This document shows positions 9,059 through 18,924 of a stretch of 64,000 bases of DNA, piece by piece. Where the stretch lies: the NCBI RefSeq assembly GCF_030819175.1, contig NZ_JAUTBJ010000002.1, positions 3,681,001-3,745,000 on the forward strand, written 5' to 3'. Numbering within the stretch: position 1 is the first letter of the stretch; every line of letters starts with the position of its first letter. The notes below the pieces were generated by a model, which did not search any database, had not been told where the DNA came from, and worked only from the letters and a program-made list of their open reading frames with translations. The position numbers and the translations under genes were made by a program. This DNA is from Sphingomonas sp. SORGH_AS_0879. Its GTDB lineage: Bacteria; Pseudomonadota; Alphaproteobacteria; Sphingomonadales; Sphingomonadaceae.

Positions 9059-10921
9059 TTACTGGGCCTCACGATGATTGGTGACCTTGCCCCAGATCGG
9101 CTTGTTCACCGTCGTCAGCTTGTTGCTGGCATCCCCAGTCAGGTCGAAGAACAATATCCGGTTCGCCCCCGCCTTCAACCAGGGCGCGGGGGTATAGAGC
9201 GTATGAACCGGCCCGATCGCCCAGAAACGACCCAGATTATGGTCGTTCAACCATAGCTGCCCCTTATGCGCCCCGCGCATGTCCAGATAGGTGTCGCCGG
9301 GCGTCGAGACGGTCATGCTCGCCTCGTAGAAGCAAGGGCCCGTGCACGGCTTGGCCGACAGCTTCAGCCTGGCCAGATCGTCCATCGGCAGGCGGAACAT
9401 CTGCCAGTCGCGCAAGGGCGAGCCCGACAGCGTCACCGCGCCGGTCAGCCCGGCCTGCTCGGTGCGGATCGCGTGGGAATAGTTCACCCGGCCGGTATTC
9501 TCGACTAGGATGTTCAGCACGGTCGGCCGGGTCCGCGCGGGCAGTTCGACCGTCTCCTGGTCCAGCCGCCGGTCGAGCGTCCCGACCAGCGTCTTGTCGA
9601 GGTACACCTGGGCATAGCTGTGCATGCCCTTCAGCGTCAGCGGCCCCGCTGCACCCGCAGGTGCGGTCACGCGGTAGAGGACATAGCCGTAATTCTGGTC
9701 GAGTTCCTCGAACGTCATCGGCTGGGCCGCGCGCACCGGGGTCGGGAGATTGTCCCACAGCGACGCGCTGCGGCGTACCGCCGACACCGGGAAGGTCGTC
9801 GCCACGGTCGGCGCGGGCGTGGGCGCAGCGGGCTTGCCGGTCACCTCGGCGATGGCGGCGGCGATCAGGCCATATTTGTAGCGGGGATTGCCCGCCTCAT
9901 CGATCGGCGCGTCATAGTCATAGCTGGTCGTATCGGGGTGATAGTCCTTGCCGGTGTGCGAATCCGCACCGTTCATCCAGCCGAAGGTGGTGCCGCCATG
10001 CACCATGTAGAGCGAGATCGAATAGCCGCGCTTGAGCATATAGGCCATTTCCTCGGCCTCTTTCCTGCCGTCGGTTTCATGGTGCTCTTCGCCCCATTTG
10101 TCGAACCAGCCCGCCCAATATTCGCCGACCATGCGCAGGCCATCGGGGCGATAGGCCTCCAGCTTGGCGACCGAGCTTTGCGCCCCGCCCGACCCAAAAT
10201 TGACGACCGAGGGCAGGCCCGGCAGCGAGCCCTTGGCCAGATCGCCGCCCTGGTTCGAGGTGAACAGGACACCGTCGGCAAACCCGGCGCGCTTATAGGT
10301 CGCCTCTAGCCCGCGCAGATAGGCCTGATCGTCGCCGAACGCGCCATATTCGTTTTCGAGCTGCACCGCGACGATCGGCCCGCCATTCTTGAGCAGCAGC
10401 GGCTTCACCTCCTGCCCCAGCCGCATCAGCCAGCGATCGACCGCGGCGGTATATTTCGGATCGGTCGAGCGCAGCACGAGGTTGCGGTCCTTGAGCAACC
10501 AGGCCGGATAACCGCCCAACTCCCATTCCGCGCAGACATAGGGACCGGGGCGCAGGATCACGTCCAGCCCCTCGGCCTGGGCATCGCGGATGAAGGCGAC
10601 GATGTCGTTCTGGCCACTGAAATCATAGACGCCGGGACGCGGCTCATGCGCGTTCCAGAAAGCATAGGTGGTGATGGTATTCAGGCCCATCGCCTTGGCC
10701 TTGCGCAGCCGGTCGCGCCAATAGGCGCGCGGAATGCGGACATAGTGCATCTCGCCCGAGATCACCTGATGCGGCTGGCCGTTGCGCAGGAAGCCCTTGC
10801 CCTGCACCGAAAAGCTGCGGGCGGGGCCGTCATTGGCGGTCGGGGCCTGTGCGTCGAGCGGGGACAGCGCCGTCGCCGCCAGAATCCCGCCAATGACCGT
10901 GGATCGAACCGCCTGCCTCAC
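9059..10921 (-). CDS. Secreted GH35 beta-galactosidase
   Basis: A glycoside hydrolase family 35 enzyme expected to remove terminal beta-galactose from oligo- or polysaccharides in the periplasm or outside the cell. The 620-residue product has a TIM barrel with the acid/base Glu in QLENEYG (about residue 191) and the nucleophile Glu in VGEYWAGWFD (about residue 267), followed by beta-sandwich domains. The GTG at 10921, 4 bases after GGGAGAG, gives a clean signal peptide ending LDAQA; an ATG at 10969 would add 16 residues. It stands alone, with no other galactan genes nearby. Confidence 0.9.
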   Translation of the reverse strand: MRQAVRSTVIGGILAATALSPLDAQAPTANDGPARSFSVQGKGFLRNGQPHQVISGEMHYVRIPRAYWRDRLRKAKAMGLNTITTYAFWNAHEPRPGVYDFSGQNDIVAFIRDAQAEGLDVILRPGPYVCAEWELGGYPAWLLKDRNLVLRSTDPKYTAAVDRWLMRLGQEVKPLLLKNGGPIVAVQLENEYGAFGDDQAYLRGLEATYKRAGFADGVLFTSNQGGDLAKGSLPGLPSVVNFGSGGAQSSVAKLEAYRPDGLRMVGEYWAGWFDKWGEEHHETDGRKEAEEMAYMLKRGYSISLYMVHGGTTFGWMNGADSHTGKDYHPDTTSYDYDAPIDEAGNPRYKYGLIAAAIAEVTGKPAAPTPAPTVATTFPVSAVRRSASLWDNLPTPVRAAQPMTFEELDQNYGYVLYRVTAPAGAAGPLTLKGMHSYAQVYLDKTLVGTLDRRLDQETVELPARTRPTVLNILVENTGRVNYSHAIRTEQAGLTGAVTLSGSPLRDWQMFRLPMDDLARLKLSAKPCTGPCFYEASMTVSTPGDTYLDMRGAHKGQLWLNDHNLGRFWAIGPVHTLYTPAPWLKAGANRILFFDLTGDASNKLTTVNKPIWGKVTNHREAQ

Positions 10922-11110
10922 ATCACTCTCCCGAAACGCCTTGATCGTGGCGGATAGGGTCGGCGTCATTCCCACGCCTGCCCCGCCGCTTTCCCCATGG
11001 GTGCCATGGGCGAGCGGCTTCGTCAAATTGTCAGACCATTTGACAGCGACGTTCCCCCACCGCGATGGAACCCCATTGCCCCGCCCCCGCTCCGCCGCCA
11101 TGACCATGGC

Positions 11111-12355
11111 ATGCGCCGTCTGCTCGCCCCCTTTCGTCGTCCGGTCCCGGCGCTGCTCGCGATTCTGGTCGCCGCGCAGGCGCTGTTCTGCTGGCGGCTG
11201 ACGACACCGCACATGCTGGTGTTCGACGAAATCCATTACGTCCCCGCAGCGCGCACGCTGCTGGCGCTGGAGGGGCCGGTAAATGTCGAGCATCCGCTGC
11301 TGGGTAAGGCCCTGATCGCGCTCGGCATGATGATCTTCGGCGACAATCCGCTCGGATGGCGGGCGCTGTCGACGCTGGCGGGGACGGCGATCGTCGGGGG
11401 CGTATTCGCGATCGTCTGGCTGATGACCGGGCGGACGCGGGCCGCGGCGATCGGTGCGGTGCTGACGCTCGTTAATTTCATGGTGCTGGTCCAGGCGCGG
11501 ATCGCGATGCTCGACGGGTTCATGGCGGCCTTCGTCGTGCTGGCGGTCGCCGCGATGGGCTGGGCAATGCGGGGAACCCCCACACAGAGCCGGTGGCGCT
11601 GGGGGCTGGGCGCGGTGTTGCTGGGGCTGGCGGTCGGGGTGAAGTGGGCGGCGGTGCCCTATCTCGGCTATGCGGCGATCGGTTTCGTGCTGATGAAGCG
11701 GGGCGATACCAGCCGCTGGCCGGGCCTGCGCTGGTGGTCGGCCTGGGGGTTGCTCGGGCTGGGAGCGGCCATCGCCTATGCCGCGACCTTCGCGCCCGCT
11801 TTCTTCTATGCGCGCGAGCCGATGACATGGGCGAACCTCCTGCCCTTCCAATGGGAGATGTATGCGCGCCAGACCCAAATCCTGCCGCCGCACCATTACC
11901 AGTCGATCTGGTGGAGCTGGCCAGTGATCGGGCGGCCGATCTGGTATTTCTACGAGGTCGCGGACGGAGCGCGGCGGGGCATCTTCCTGCTCGGCAATCC
12001 GGCGGTGATGTGGGGCGGGCTGATCGCGGTGGCGGCGTGCGCGCTGGGCTGGTTGCGGACGCGGGAGGTCCGGCTGGGCGTCGCGGCGGGCTTGTGGATC
12101 GGTGGGTTCGCAGTCTGGGCGATCATCCCCAAGTCGCTGGGCTTCTATTATTATTACTTCCTACCCGCCATCTGGCTGTCGATCGCGCTGGCGGTGGCGA
12201 TCGACCGGTGGCGAGCGCGGATGCGGGATTGGGACGAGGCCTATCTGGTCGGGGCGGTATGCCTGTTCGTCTATTTCCATCCGATCCTGACGGCGGGCGC
12301 GCTGGCGGGACCAGCCTCGTTTTCGCGCTGGACGTGGTTTGCGGATTGGCGGTGA
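11111..12355 (+). CDS. Phospholipid-carrier-dependent glycosyltransferase (PMT family)
   Basis: A 414-residue polytopic inner-membrane protein resembling dolichyl-phosphate-mannose protein mannosyltransferases. These use a polyprenyl-phosphate sugar to glycosylate protein or lipid on the periplasmic side. The first periplasmic loop carries the acidic motif FDEIHYVPAART followed by EHPLLGK, as in the PMT clan, and about ten hydrophobic segments follow. The ATG at 11111 places a basic segment before the first helix. Convergent with it is a polyprenol-phosphate glycosyltransferase, which could supply its donor. Confidence 0.85.
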   Translation: MRRLLAPFRRPVPALLAILVAAQALFCWRLTTPHMLVFDEIHYVPAARTLLALEGPVNVEHPLLGKALIALGMMIFGDNPLGWRALSTLAGTAIVGGVFAIVWLMTGRTRAAAIGAVLTLVNFMVLVQARIAMLDGFMAAFVVLAVAAMGWAMRGTPTQSRWRWGLGAVLLGLAVGVKWAAVPYLGYAAIGFVLMKRGDTSRWPGLRWWSAWGLLGLGAAIAYAATFAPAFFYAREPMTWANLLPFQWEMYARQTQILPPHHYQSIWWSWPVIGRPIWYFYEVADGARRGIFLLGNPAVMWGGLIAVAACALGWLRTREVRLGVAAGLWIGGFAVWAIIPKSLGFYYYYFLPAIWLSIALAVAIDRWRARMRDWDEAYLVGAVCLFVYFHPILTAGALAGPASFSRWTWFADWR

Positions 12356-12365
12356 GGTTTTCCCT

Positions 12366-12432
12366 TGGCCTTCGACTTCGCTTAGGCTGAACTAACGTCC
12401 GTTCGCACTGAGCGAAGTCGAAGTGCACGCCC
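12366..12432. repeat. Dispersed inverted repeat, GCTGAGCGAAGTCGAAG family (family A)
   Basis: CCTTCGACTTCGCTTAGGCTGAAC is followed about 10 bases later by GTTCGCACTGAGCGAAGTCG, giving an imperfect palindrome between two convergent glycosyltransferase genes. Other copies occur at 37740-37845, 47478-47552, 49869-49954 and 59480-59722. Confidence 0.75.
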
Positions 12433-12437
12433 CAAAA

Positions 12438-13538
12438 TCAATACCGCCCCCAGACGAACCGCGACGACAGCGCGTAATTCCACACCGCTCCGATCAGCAC
12501 CCCGATCAGCGCCGACACCGCCCACTCGTTCGCGCGCGCATCGTGCAGGAAGGCCGCGACGCCGACATTGGCGATCGCCCCCACCGAGCAGACCAGGCAG
12601 AAGGACACCCATCCGTCGAGCAACGGCTTGAACCCGCGCAACCGCCGGTCGCGATAGGTCAGCGCATTGTTGAGGAAGAAGTTGAACGTCATCGCCGCCG
12701 CCACCGCGACGATCTGGCTGGCGAGGAAACTCGCGCCCAGAGCGACGAAGAACAGGCTGAGCACCGCCATATGCACGCCCACGCCCAGCACCCCGATGGC
12801 CGAGAACATGGCGAAGCGCACCGGCACCACCTTGCCGAAGCGGCGGTCGTACAGCGCGATCAGATATTCCATCGCCACGACATGATCGAGCTTCGACTCG
12901 CCCTCGGTCCGCAAACGGAAGACATAGGGCATCTCGGCGGCGCGAAGCGGGCGCGGCGAGGCGCTCATGATGTCGAGCAGTATCTTGAAGCCGATTCCCG
13001 ACAGATACGGCACCGTCTCGCGCGCGACGGCGGTGCGGACCATGAAGAAGCCGCTCATCGGGTCGGACAGATCGACGTTCAGCACCCGCTGCGACAGCTT
13101 CGTGGCGAAGGCCGACTTGGCCACCCGGTCGCGGTCCCAGTCCCCGGTCCCGCCGCCCTCGACGAAGCGGGAGCCCACCACCAGGTCGAGATCGGGCTCC
13201 GCCTGCAACCGGTCGAGCATTTTCGGCAGCAGCGTCTCGTCATGCTGCAAATCGCCATCGATCACCGCGACGACGGCTGCGGCGGTGGCACACATCCCCT
13301 CGATACAGGCGGAGGACAGGCCGCGCCGCCCGATCCGCTGGATCACCCGGACGCGGTGATCGACCTTCCCCAGTTCGCGCGCAGCATCCGCCGTGCCGTC
13401 CGGGCTGTTGTCGTCGACGAAGATCGCTTCCCACCGCCGCCCGGCCAGCGCCTGGTCGAGCTTGGCGATGAGCACGGGCACATTGGCGCGCTCGTTGAAG
13501 GTCGGGATGACGACCGCGAGTTCGAGGAGCGCACCCAT
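12438..13538 (-). CDS. Polyprenol-phosphate glycosyltransferase (GT2) fused to GtrA domain
   Basis: The 366-residue protein has an N-terminal family 2 glycosyltransferase (VVIPTFNERANV, then DDNSPDGTAD and the DGDLQHDE metal-binding motif), similar to dolichol-phosphate mannose synthases. From about residue 235 a four-helix GtrA domain follows (FFLNNALTYRDRR is typical). Such fusions make polyprenyl-phosphate sugars and may help move them across the membrane. It converges on the PMT-type transferase, suggesting a donor-acceptor pair. The sugar cannot be read from sequence. Confidence 0.88.
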   Translation of the reverse strand: MGALLELAVVIPTFNERANVPVLIAKLDQALAGRRWEAIFVDDNSPDGTADAARELGKVDHRVRVIQRIGRRGLSSACIEGMCATAAAVVAVIDGDLQHDETLLPKMLDRLQAEPDLDLVVGSRFVEGGGTGDWDRDRVAKSAFATKLSQRVLNVDLSDPMSGFFMVRTAVARETVPYLSGIGFKILLDIMSASPRPLRAAEMPYVFRLRTEGESKLDHVVAMEYLIALYDRRFGKVVPVRFAMFSAIGVLGVGVHMAVLSLFFVALGASFLASQIVAVAAAMTFNFFLNNALTYRDRRLRGFKPLLDGWVSFCLVCSVGAIANVGVAAFLHDARANEWAVSALIGVLIGAVWNYALSSRFVWGRY

Positions 13539-13543
13539 ACGTG

Positions 13544-14587
13544 TCAGAGGCGCTCGAGGATCGCGTCGGCCATGGCGCGGGTCGACAGGCTGCCGCCCAG
13601 GTCACCGGTCCGCGCACCATCGCGGATCGCGCCCGCGACCGCCGCATCGATCCGGTCGGCAGCCTCGCTCATGCCCAGCGAGTGGCGCAACATCATCGCC
13701 GCCGACAGGATCGCGGCGCACGGGTTGGCCTTGCCCTGCCCCGCGATATCGGGGGCCGAGCCATGGATCGGCTCGTACAGCCCCTTGCCGGTCGCGCCCA
13801 GCGCGGCGGAGGGCAGCATTCCGATCGACCCCGCGCACATCGACGCCTGATCTGACAGGATATCGCCGAACAGATTGCCGGTCAGGATCACGTCGAACTG
13901 GCCCGGATCGCGCACCAACTGCATCGCGCAATTGTCGACATACATATGGTCGAGCGCGACCTCGGGATAATCCTTGGCAACCTCGATCACCACGTCGCGC
14001 CAAAGCTGCGACGTCTCCAGCACATTGGCCTTGTCCACCGACAGCAGGCGGCGGCGGCGGCGCATCGCGGTCTCGAAGCCGACGCGGGCGATCCGCGCCA
14101 CTTCCTCTTCGTCATAGCGCATCAGGTCATGGCCTTCGCGCAGGCCCGCATCGGTGGTGCCACGCCCCTTGGCTCCGAAATAGACATCGCCGGTCAGTTC
14201 GCGCACGATCACCATGTCGATGCGCCGCGCGATCTCGGGACGGAGCGAACTGGCATCCTCCAGCCCCTCGAACAGCCGGGCGGGGCGCAAATTCGCGAAC
14301 AGGCCGAACGCTTTGCGCAGGCCAAGGATCGCCTGTTCGGGCCGATGCGCGCGCTCAAGGTTATCGAAGCGCGGATCGCCAACCGCACCGAACAGCAACC
14401 CATCGGCGCGCTCCGCCACCGCCAACGTCTCCTTTGGAAGCGGATGGCCCGCCGCCTCATAGGCCGCCCCGCCGACCTTGGCCTCCTCGAAGGTCAGGCC
14501 CAGATCCAGCGCCTCCAGCACGCGCCGCGCTTCCGCCGTTACTTCCGGCCCGATACCGTCACCGGCGAGGATCGCGATCAATGCCAT
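13544..14587 (-). CDS. leuB: 3-isopropylmalate dehydrogenase
   Basis: Catalyses the NAD-dependent oxidative decarboxylation of 3-isopropylmalate in leucine synthesis. The 347-residue product begins with [10 protein letters not shown] and has the substrate loop [11 protein letters not shown], the [10 protein letters not shown] segment and the metal-binding DILSDQASM. The open frame extends upstream to 14881, but the ATG at 14587 matches the family N-terminus. No other leu genes are visible, so leuB is separated from leuCD here. Five bp separate it from the downstream GT2 gene. Confidence 0.95.
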   Translation of the reverse strand: MALIAILAGDGIGPEVTAEARRVLEALDLGLTFEEAKVGGAAYEAAGHPLPKETLAVAERADGLLFGAVGDPRFDNLERAHRPEQAILGLRKAFGLFANLRPARLFEGLEDASSLRPEIARRIDMVIVRELTGDVYFGAKGRGTTDAGLREGHDLMRYDEEEVARIARVGFETAMRRRRRLLSVDKANVLETSQLWRDVVIEVAKDYPEVALDHMYVDNCAMQLVRDPGQFDVILTGNLFGDILSDQASMCAGSIGMLPSAALGATGKGLYEPIHGSAPDIAGQGKANPCAAILSAAMMLRHSLGMSEAADRIDAAVAGAIRDGARTGDLGGSLSTRAMADAILERL

Positions 14588-14642
14588 GGCTGGCCCCTTG
14601 TCTTGTCTGTGTTCGGAGCGCCCTTTGCCTTGAGGGGTCAGA

Positions 14643-15374
14643 TCACGCAACCGCCCTTTTGAACCGATCGAATAACCGCGCACGGGCGGGCATGGGATCA
14701 TGGCGCAGACCGACCAGAATATCCCGCGCCAGGAAATGCGCGGTGATCCGCCCGGCGGCGAAGATGTCGGGCCAGTCCCCCGCCCCACCCTCGCGCAGGA
14801 AATCGGGCAGCGGGAACAGCCGCGCCTCATAACCGAACGCAGCACCCACCGACACCGCCGCGCCGCTCTTGGGGCTGACAAAAGCGAGGTCCTCGGCCCC
14901 GCCGGTTACGGTGCACCGCTCCAAATCGAGCCCGAACCCGAGTTGCCCGAGCAGCAGCAGTTCGTACCGCACCAGCGCCCCCGCCCAGCCGCGCGCGGAG
15001 GGGGCCGATTCGATCGCGGTCAGCACGGCGTCGAGCGCGTCGTACAGCACGGGATAAGGCTGTTCCTCGGGCAGCGCTGCGGCCGTCAGCGCGCACAGCC
15101 ACTCGATCCCGGCAGCGGCCAGCGGCTCGCTATGCAACCCCGCCCGGCTATGCCCCGGCTCGATGGTCAGCGCGGCGAGTTGCTCAGGCGTCCGCGCCCG
15201 CCACTCACCGATGATCCCGTTCCCCGGTTGCAGCACCGGCCGAAGCGCCCGCGACCGCCCGCCCCGGACATAGCCCGGCTGCACCCCATCCTCGCGGGTC
15301 AAAGCCCGCACGATCGCCCCATGCTCGCCATGCGGCCGAACCGACAGGATGATGGCGGGGGCGACCCGGTGCAT
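14643..15374 (-). CDS. recO: DNA repair protein RecO
   Basis: RecO helps load RecA onto SSB-coated single-stranded DNA in the RecFOR pathway. The 243-residue product has the OB-fold N-terminus ([20 protein letters not shown] followed by GYVRGGRS) and a helical C-terminal region. The zinc-binding cysteines of some RecO proteins are not evident here, which is common in alphaproteobacteria. The ATG at 15374 is chosen over an upstream one at 15440 that adds only Pro/Cys-rich sequence. It lies upstream of leuB on the same strand. Confidence 0.9.
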   Translation of the reverse strand: MHRVAPAIILSVRPHGEHGAIVRALTREDGVQPGYVRGGRSRALRPVLQPGNGIIGEWRARTPEQLAALTIEPGHSRAGLHSEPLAAAGIEWLCALTAAALPEEQPYPVLYDALDAVLTAIESAPSARGWAGALVRYELLLLGQLGFGLDLERCTVTGGAEDLAFVSPKSGAAVSVGAAFGYEARLFPLPDFLREGGAGDWPDIFAAGRITAHFLARDILVGLRHDPMPARARLFDRFKRAVA

Positions 15375-15468
15375 GGGGCAGGATGTAGGGGGGATTGGGG
15401 CGGGATGCCATGGATGGCGACGACATGCGCCGGAAGACATGGCCGCCGCCGAACGTTATGAGCGCGGC

Positions 15469-16041
15469 ATGGCCCAGCTGCTCCTGTTCAACAAACCCTT
15501 TGGGGTCTTATCGCAATTCACCGACCGCGGATCTCCAACGGTTCGGTCGACCTTGTCGGACTTCATCCATGTGAAGGGCGTCTATCCCGCCGGGCGGCTC
15601 GATCGGGACAGTGAGGGCCTGCTACTGCTCTGCGATGACGGACGGCTACAGGCGCGGATCGCCGATCCCCGCTTCAAAATGCCCAAGACCTATCTCGTGC
15701 AGGTGGAAGGCGATCCGCAGGAGCCGGAACTGGAGCCCTTGCGGCGGGGCGTACGGCTCAACGATGGCATGACCCTGCCCGCCGACGTCACGCGTATCGA
15801 CGCGCCCGACCTGTGGCTGCGCGATCCACCGATCCGCCAGCGCAAATCCATTCCCGACAGCTGGCTGAAGCTCACCATTCGCGAAGGACGCAATCGACAG
15901 GTGCGCCGCATGACGGCAGCCATCGGCTTGCCGACCCTGAGGCTGGTCCGCTGGTCGATCGGCGACTGGTCCGTCGCCGGGATCGCGCCGGGCCAGTTCC
16001 AGGAGATTTCCAGCCCGGGCAAGGCTCCCGGCTCCAGATAG
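15469..16041 (+). CDS. rluE: 23S rRNA pseudouridine synthase E-type
   Basis: A 190-residue member of the RsuA/RluB/E/F pseudouridine synthase family. The catalytic motif is GRLDRDSEGLLLL with the nucleophilic Asp at the second D, preceded by LFNKPFGVLSQFTD and followed by EGRNRQVRRM. There is no N-terminal S4 domain, which together with the N-terminus points to RluE (E. coli target psi2457). An in-frame ATG at 15439 is also possible. It is followed by rlmJ on the same strand, another 23S rRNA modification gene. Confidence 0.88.
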   Translation: MAQLLLFNKPFGVLSQFTDRGSPTVRSTLSDFIHVKGVYPAGRLDRDSEGLLLLCDDGRLQARIADPRFKMPKTYLVQVEGDPQEPELEPLRRGVRLNDGMTLPADVTRIDAPDLWLRDPPIRQRKSIPDSWLKLTIREGRNRQVRRMTAAIGLPTLRLVRWSIGDWSVAGIAPGQFQEISSPGKAPGSR

Positions 16042-16097
16042 CGGCTTCGTCGCCCCATAACGCCTTCAAAGACATATCGGCAGGGTTCCGCACATCC

Positions 16098-16928
16098 ATG
16101 AATTATCGCCATTCCTTCCATGCCGGCAACAGCGCCGATGTCGCCAAGCACAGCCTGTTGATCGCGCTGGTCCGGGCCTTGCAGCAAAAACCGGGCGCGC
16201 TGACGCTGATCGACACCCATGCCGGTTGCGGGCTCTACGACCTGGGCGGTGAGCAGGCGCAACGCACCGGCGAAGCCGCACAGGGCGTGGTCCGGGCCTT
16301 TGCCGACACGAACCCCTTGCTGGACGACTATCGCGCCGCCGTCCGGGCGGTGAATGTCGAGGCGGAGCCCCGCCTCTACCCCGGCTCGCCAAGGTTCCTG
16401 GTGCAGCTTCTGCGGGAGCAGGATCTGCTGATCGTCAACGAAAAGCATCCCGAGGACGCCCGTGCCCTGCGCGGCGCGATGCGCGGGACCCCTGCCGCCG
16501 TGCATGAGCGCGATGCCTATGAGCTTTGGCTGGCCATGCTTCCGACCCGTACGCCGCGCGGCGTGGTGGTGGTCGATCCGCCCTATGAGCAGACCGACGA
16601 ACGCGAACGCATCACGGCCACCCTCGCCGCGGCGCACCGCAAATGGGCACATGGCGTGACGGTCATCTGGTATCCGCTGAAAGACCGCGCCACGCATCAG
16701 CGGTGGAAATATGAGCTGCGCAAGCTCGGCATCCCGAAATTCCTGGTCGTCGAGCATTGGTTATATGACGCCGATCAGCCCGGCATCTATAACGGCGCGG
16801 GCCTTTTCATCGTCAATCCGCCCTATGCCTTCGTGCAAGGCCTGCCGCCTTTGCTGGAAGCCCTCCGCGCCGCACTGGCGCCGGAGGGGCATAGCGGCGA
16901 GATCACTGCGGATTGGTTGAACGACTGA
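16098..16928 (+). CDS. rlmJ: 23S rRNA (adenine-N6) methyltransferase RlmJ
   Basis: An SAM-dependent methyltransferase that in E. coli methylates A2030 of 23S rRNA. The 276-residue product begins MNYRHSFHAGNSADVAKH, an RlmJ signature, has the SAM loop DTHAGCGLYDL near residue 35 and the catalytic DPPY motif near residue 158. The open frame continues upstream to 15813 but overlaps rluE, so the ATG at 16098 is used. It is convergent with uvrC, with 22 bp between the stops. Confidence 0.95.
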   Translation: MNYRHSFHAGNSADVAKHSLLIALVRALQQKPGALTLIDTHAGCGLYDLGGEQAQRTGEAAQGVVRAFADTNPLLDDYRAAVRAVNVEAEPRLYPGSPRFLVQLLREQDLLIVNEKHPEDARALRGAMRGTPAAVHERDAYELWLAMLPTRTPRGVVVVDPPYEQTDERERITATLAAAHRKWAHGVTVIWYPLKDRATHQRWKYELRKLGIPKFLVVEHWLYDADQPGIYNGAGLFIVNPPYAFVQGLPPLLEALRAALAPEGHSGEITADWLND

Positions 16929-16950
16929 AGAGGAGCAAAGGCACGCCCCC

Positions 16951-18870
16951 TCACCGGCTATGATAGAAGTCGTACACCTGCTGTGCGACGGCCTGGCTAA
17001 CCCCCGGCGCCTTCCGCAAGTCCTCCAGACTGGCATTGCGCACCGCCCGCCCCGTGCCGAAGTGCATCAGCAGCGCCTTCTTCCGCGCCGGGCCGATGCC
17101 CGGCACTTCGTCCAGCGGGCTGGCGCCCATCGCCTTGGCGCGCTTGTCGCGGTGCGCGCCGATGACGAAGCGGTGGACCTCGTCGCGTAGCCGCTGGAGG
17201 TAGAACAACAGCGGCGCGTTGACCGGCAGCATTCGTTCGCTGCCGTCCATCATGTGAAAGACCTCACGCCCCTCGCGGCCATGATGCGGGCCCTTGGCGA
17301 CACCGACCAGGCAGACATCCTCGATGCCCAGATCCTCCAGCACCGCCTTGGCCGCGTTCAATTGCCCGCGCCCGCCGTCGATCAGCACCAGGTCGGGCCA
17401 GGTCGCGTCGTCGCGGTCGGGGTTCTCCTCCAACTGGCGGGCGAAGCGGCGGCGGAAGACTTCGCGCATCATGCCGAAATCGTCGTTGGTCGCGGCCTCG
17501 TTCCCCTTGATGTTGAACTTGCGATACTGGCCCTTCTGGAACCCCTCCGGCCCCGCCACGACCATCGCGCCCAGCGCGTTGGTGCCCTGGATATGGCTGT
17601 TGTCGTACACCTCGATCCGCTGCGGCGGTTCGGACAGGTCGAAGAAATCGGCGACCTCGCGCAGTAGCTTGGCCTGCGTCGTCGACTCGGCCAGCCGCCG
17701 GTCGAGCGCCTCGACGGCGTTGCGCTTCGCCTGGTCGAGCAGGCGGCGGCGGTCGCCGCGCTGGGGCACGTTGAGTTGCACCTTATACCCGGCGCGCTCG
17801 CCCAAGGCCTCGGTCAACAGCGCGCCCTCGGGCAGTTCGCGGTCGAGCAGGATCGTCTTGGCGGGCGGCACTTCCTCGTAAAATTGGCTGAGGAAGCTGG
17901 TCAGCACCTCTTCCTCGGGTACGTCGGTGGTGTGGGCGGGGAAGAAGCTGCGATGCCCCCAATTCTGGCCGCCGCGGATGAAGAAGGCCTGGATGCCCAT
18001 CACCCCTTCGCGGCACGCCAACGCGAAGATATCAGCGTCGCCCACGCCCTCCGCATTGATCGCCTGCGTCCCCTGGATGAAGGTCAACGCCTTCAGCCGG
18101 TCGCGCAGGATCGCGGCGAGTTCGAAGTCCATCGCTTCCGCCGCATCCTGCATCTGCTTGCCGAGCTTGGCCTGGACCTGGGTCGATTTGCCGCCGAGGA
18201 AGTTCTTCGCATCGGCGACCAGTTCGGCATAGGCGGCTTCGTCGATCCGGCCGACGCAGGGCGCAGAGCAGCGCTTGATCTGGTAGAGCAGGCACGGCCG
18301 GTCGCGCCCCTTGAAGAAGCTGTCGGTGCAGGAGCGGAGCAGGAACAGCTTTTGCAGCGCGTTCAGTGTGTTGTTGACGCTGCCGGCGCTGGCGAAGGGG
18401 CCGTAATAATTGCCGACCGCCCGGCGTGCGCCGCGATGTTTCTGGATGCGCGGGAAATCATGGTCGTTGCGCAGCAGGATGAAGGGAAAGCTCTTGTCGT
18501 CGCGCAACAGTACGTTGAAGGCGGGGCGATAGCGCTTGATAAGTTGCGCCTCGAGCAGCAGCGCCTCGGCCTCGTTGTTGGTCGTGACGATGGTCATCGA
18601 CCGGGTCTGCGACACCATGCGTTGCAGGCGCTTGGGGAGGCGATCGACCTGGGTGTAATTGGCGACGCGGTTCTTCAGCGCGCGCGCCTTGCCTATATAG
18701 AGCACGTCGCCGCGTGCGTCCTGCATCCGATAGACGCCGGGCCGCAGCGGCAAGGTCGCCAGCACGTTGCGGATCGCCGCCACCCCCGCCTTTAGATCCG
18801 GCGCGTCGGCACCGCGCAGGGTGAAGGTGGATTTCTCTTCGTTGAAGCGGTCGACGGGAGGCTCGGACAT
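16951..18870 (-). CDS. uvrC: Excinuclease ABC subunit C
   Basis: The nuclease of nucleotide excision repair, making both incisions in UvrB-DNA complexes. The 639-residue product has the GIY-YIG nuclease (PGVYRM...DVLYIGKARALKNRV, about residues 44-70), a UVR motif near residues 225-255, an RNase H-like endonuclease domain (DNSHIQGTNALGAMVV), and C-terminal helix-hairpin-helix repeats (EVPGIGPARKKALL). It appears to be a single-gene unit. Confidence 0.96.
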   Translation of the reverse strand: MSEPPVDRFNEEKSTFTLRGADAPDLKAGVAAIRNVLATLPLRPGVYRMQDARGDVLYIGKARALKNRVANYTQVDRLPKRLQRMVSQTRSMTIVTTNNEAEALLLEAQLIKRYRPAFNVLLRDDKSFPFILLRNDHDFPRIQKHRGARRAVGNYYGPFASAGSVNNTLNALQKLFLLRSCTDSFFKGRDRPCLLYQIKRCSAPCVGRIDEAAYAELVADAKNFLGGKSTQVQAKLGKQMQDAAEAMDFELAAILRDRLKALTFIQGTQAINAEGVGDADIFALACREGVMGIQAFFIRGGQNWGHRSFFPAHTTDVPEEEVLTSFLSQFYEEVPPAKTILLDRELPEGALLTEALGERAGYKVQLNVPQRGDRRRLLDQAKRNAVEALDRRLAESTTQAKLLREVADFFDLSEPPQRIEVYDNSHIQGTNALGAMVVAGPEGFQKGQYRKFNIKGNEAATNDDFGMMREVFRRRFARQLEENPDRDDATWPDLVLIDGGRGQLNAAKAVLEDLGIEDVCLVGVAKGPHHGREGREVFHMMDGSERMLPVNAPLLFYLQRLRDEVHRFVIGAHRDKRAKAMGASPLDEVPGIGPARKKALLMHFGTGRAVRNASLEDLRKAPGVSQAVAQQVYDFYHSR

Positions 18871-18924
18871 TGGCCCCGATTTAGGGGCGCGACGGTCGGA
18901 TCGCCAGTCCGGTGCGTATGATTG

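Noticed and set aside
10922..11896. N-terminal 300-residue extension of the GH35 frame
   Set aside because: The extension is low-complexity Arg/His/Pro-rich sequence lying antisense to the PMT transferase; the signal peptide begins at about 10921.
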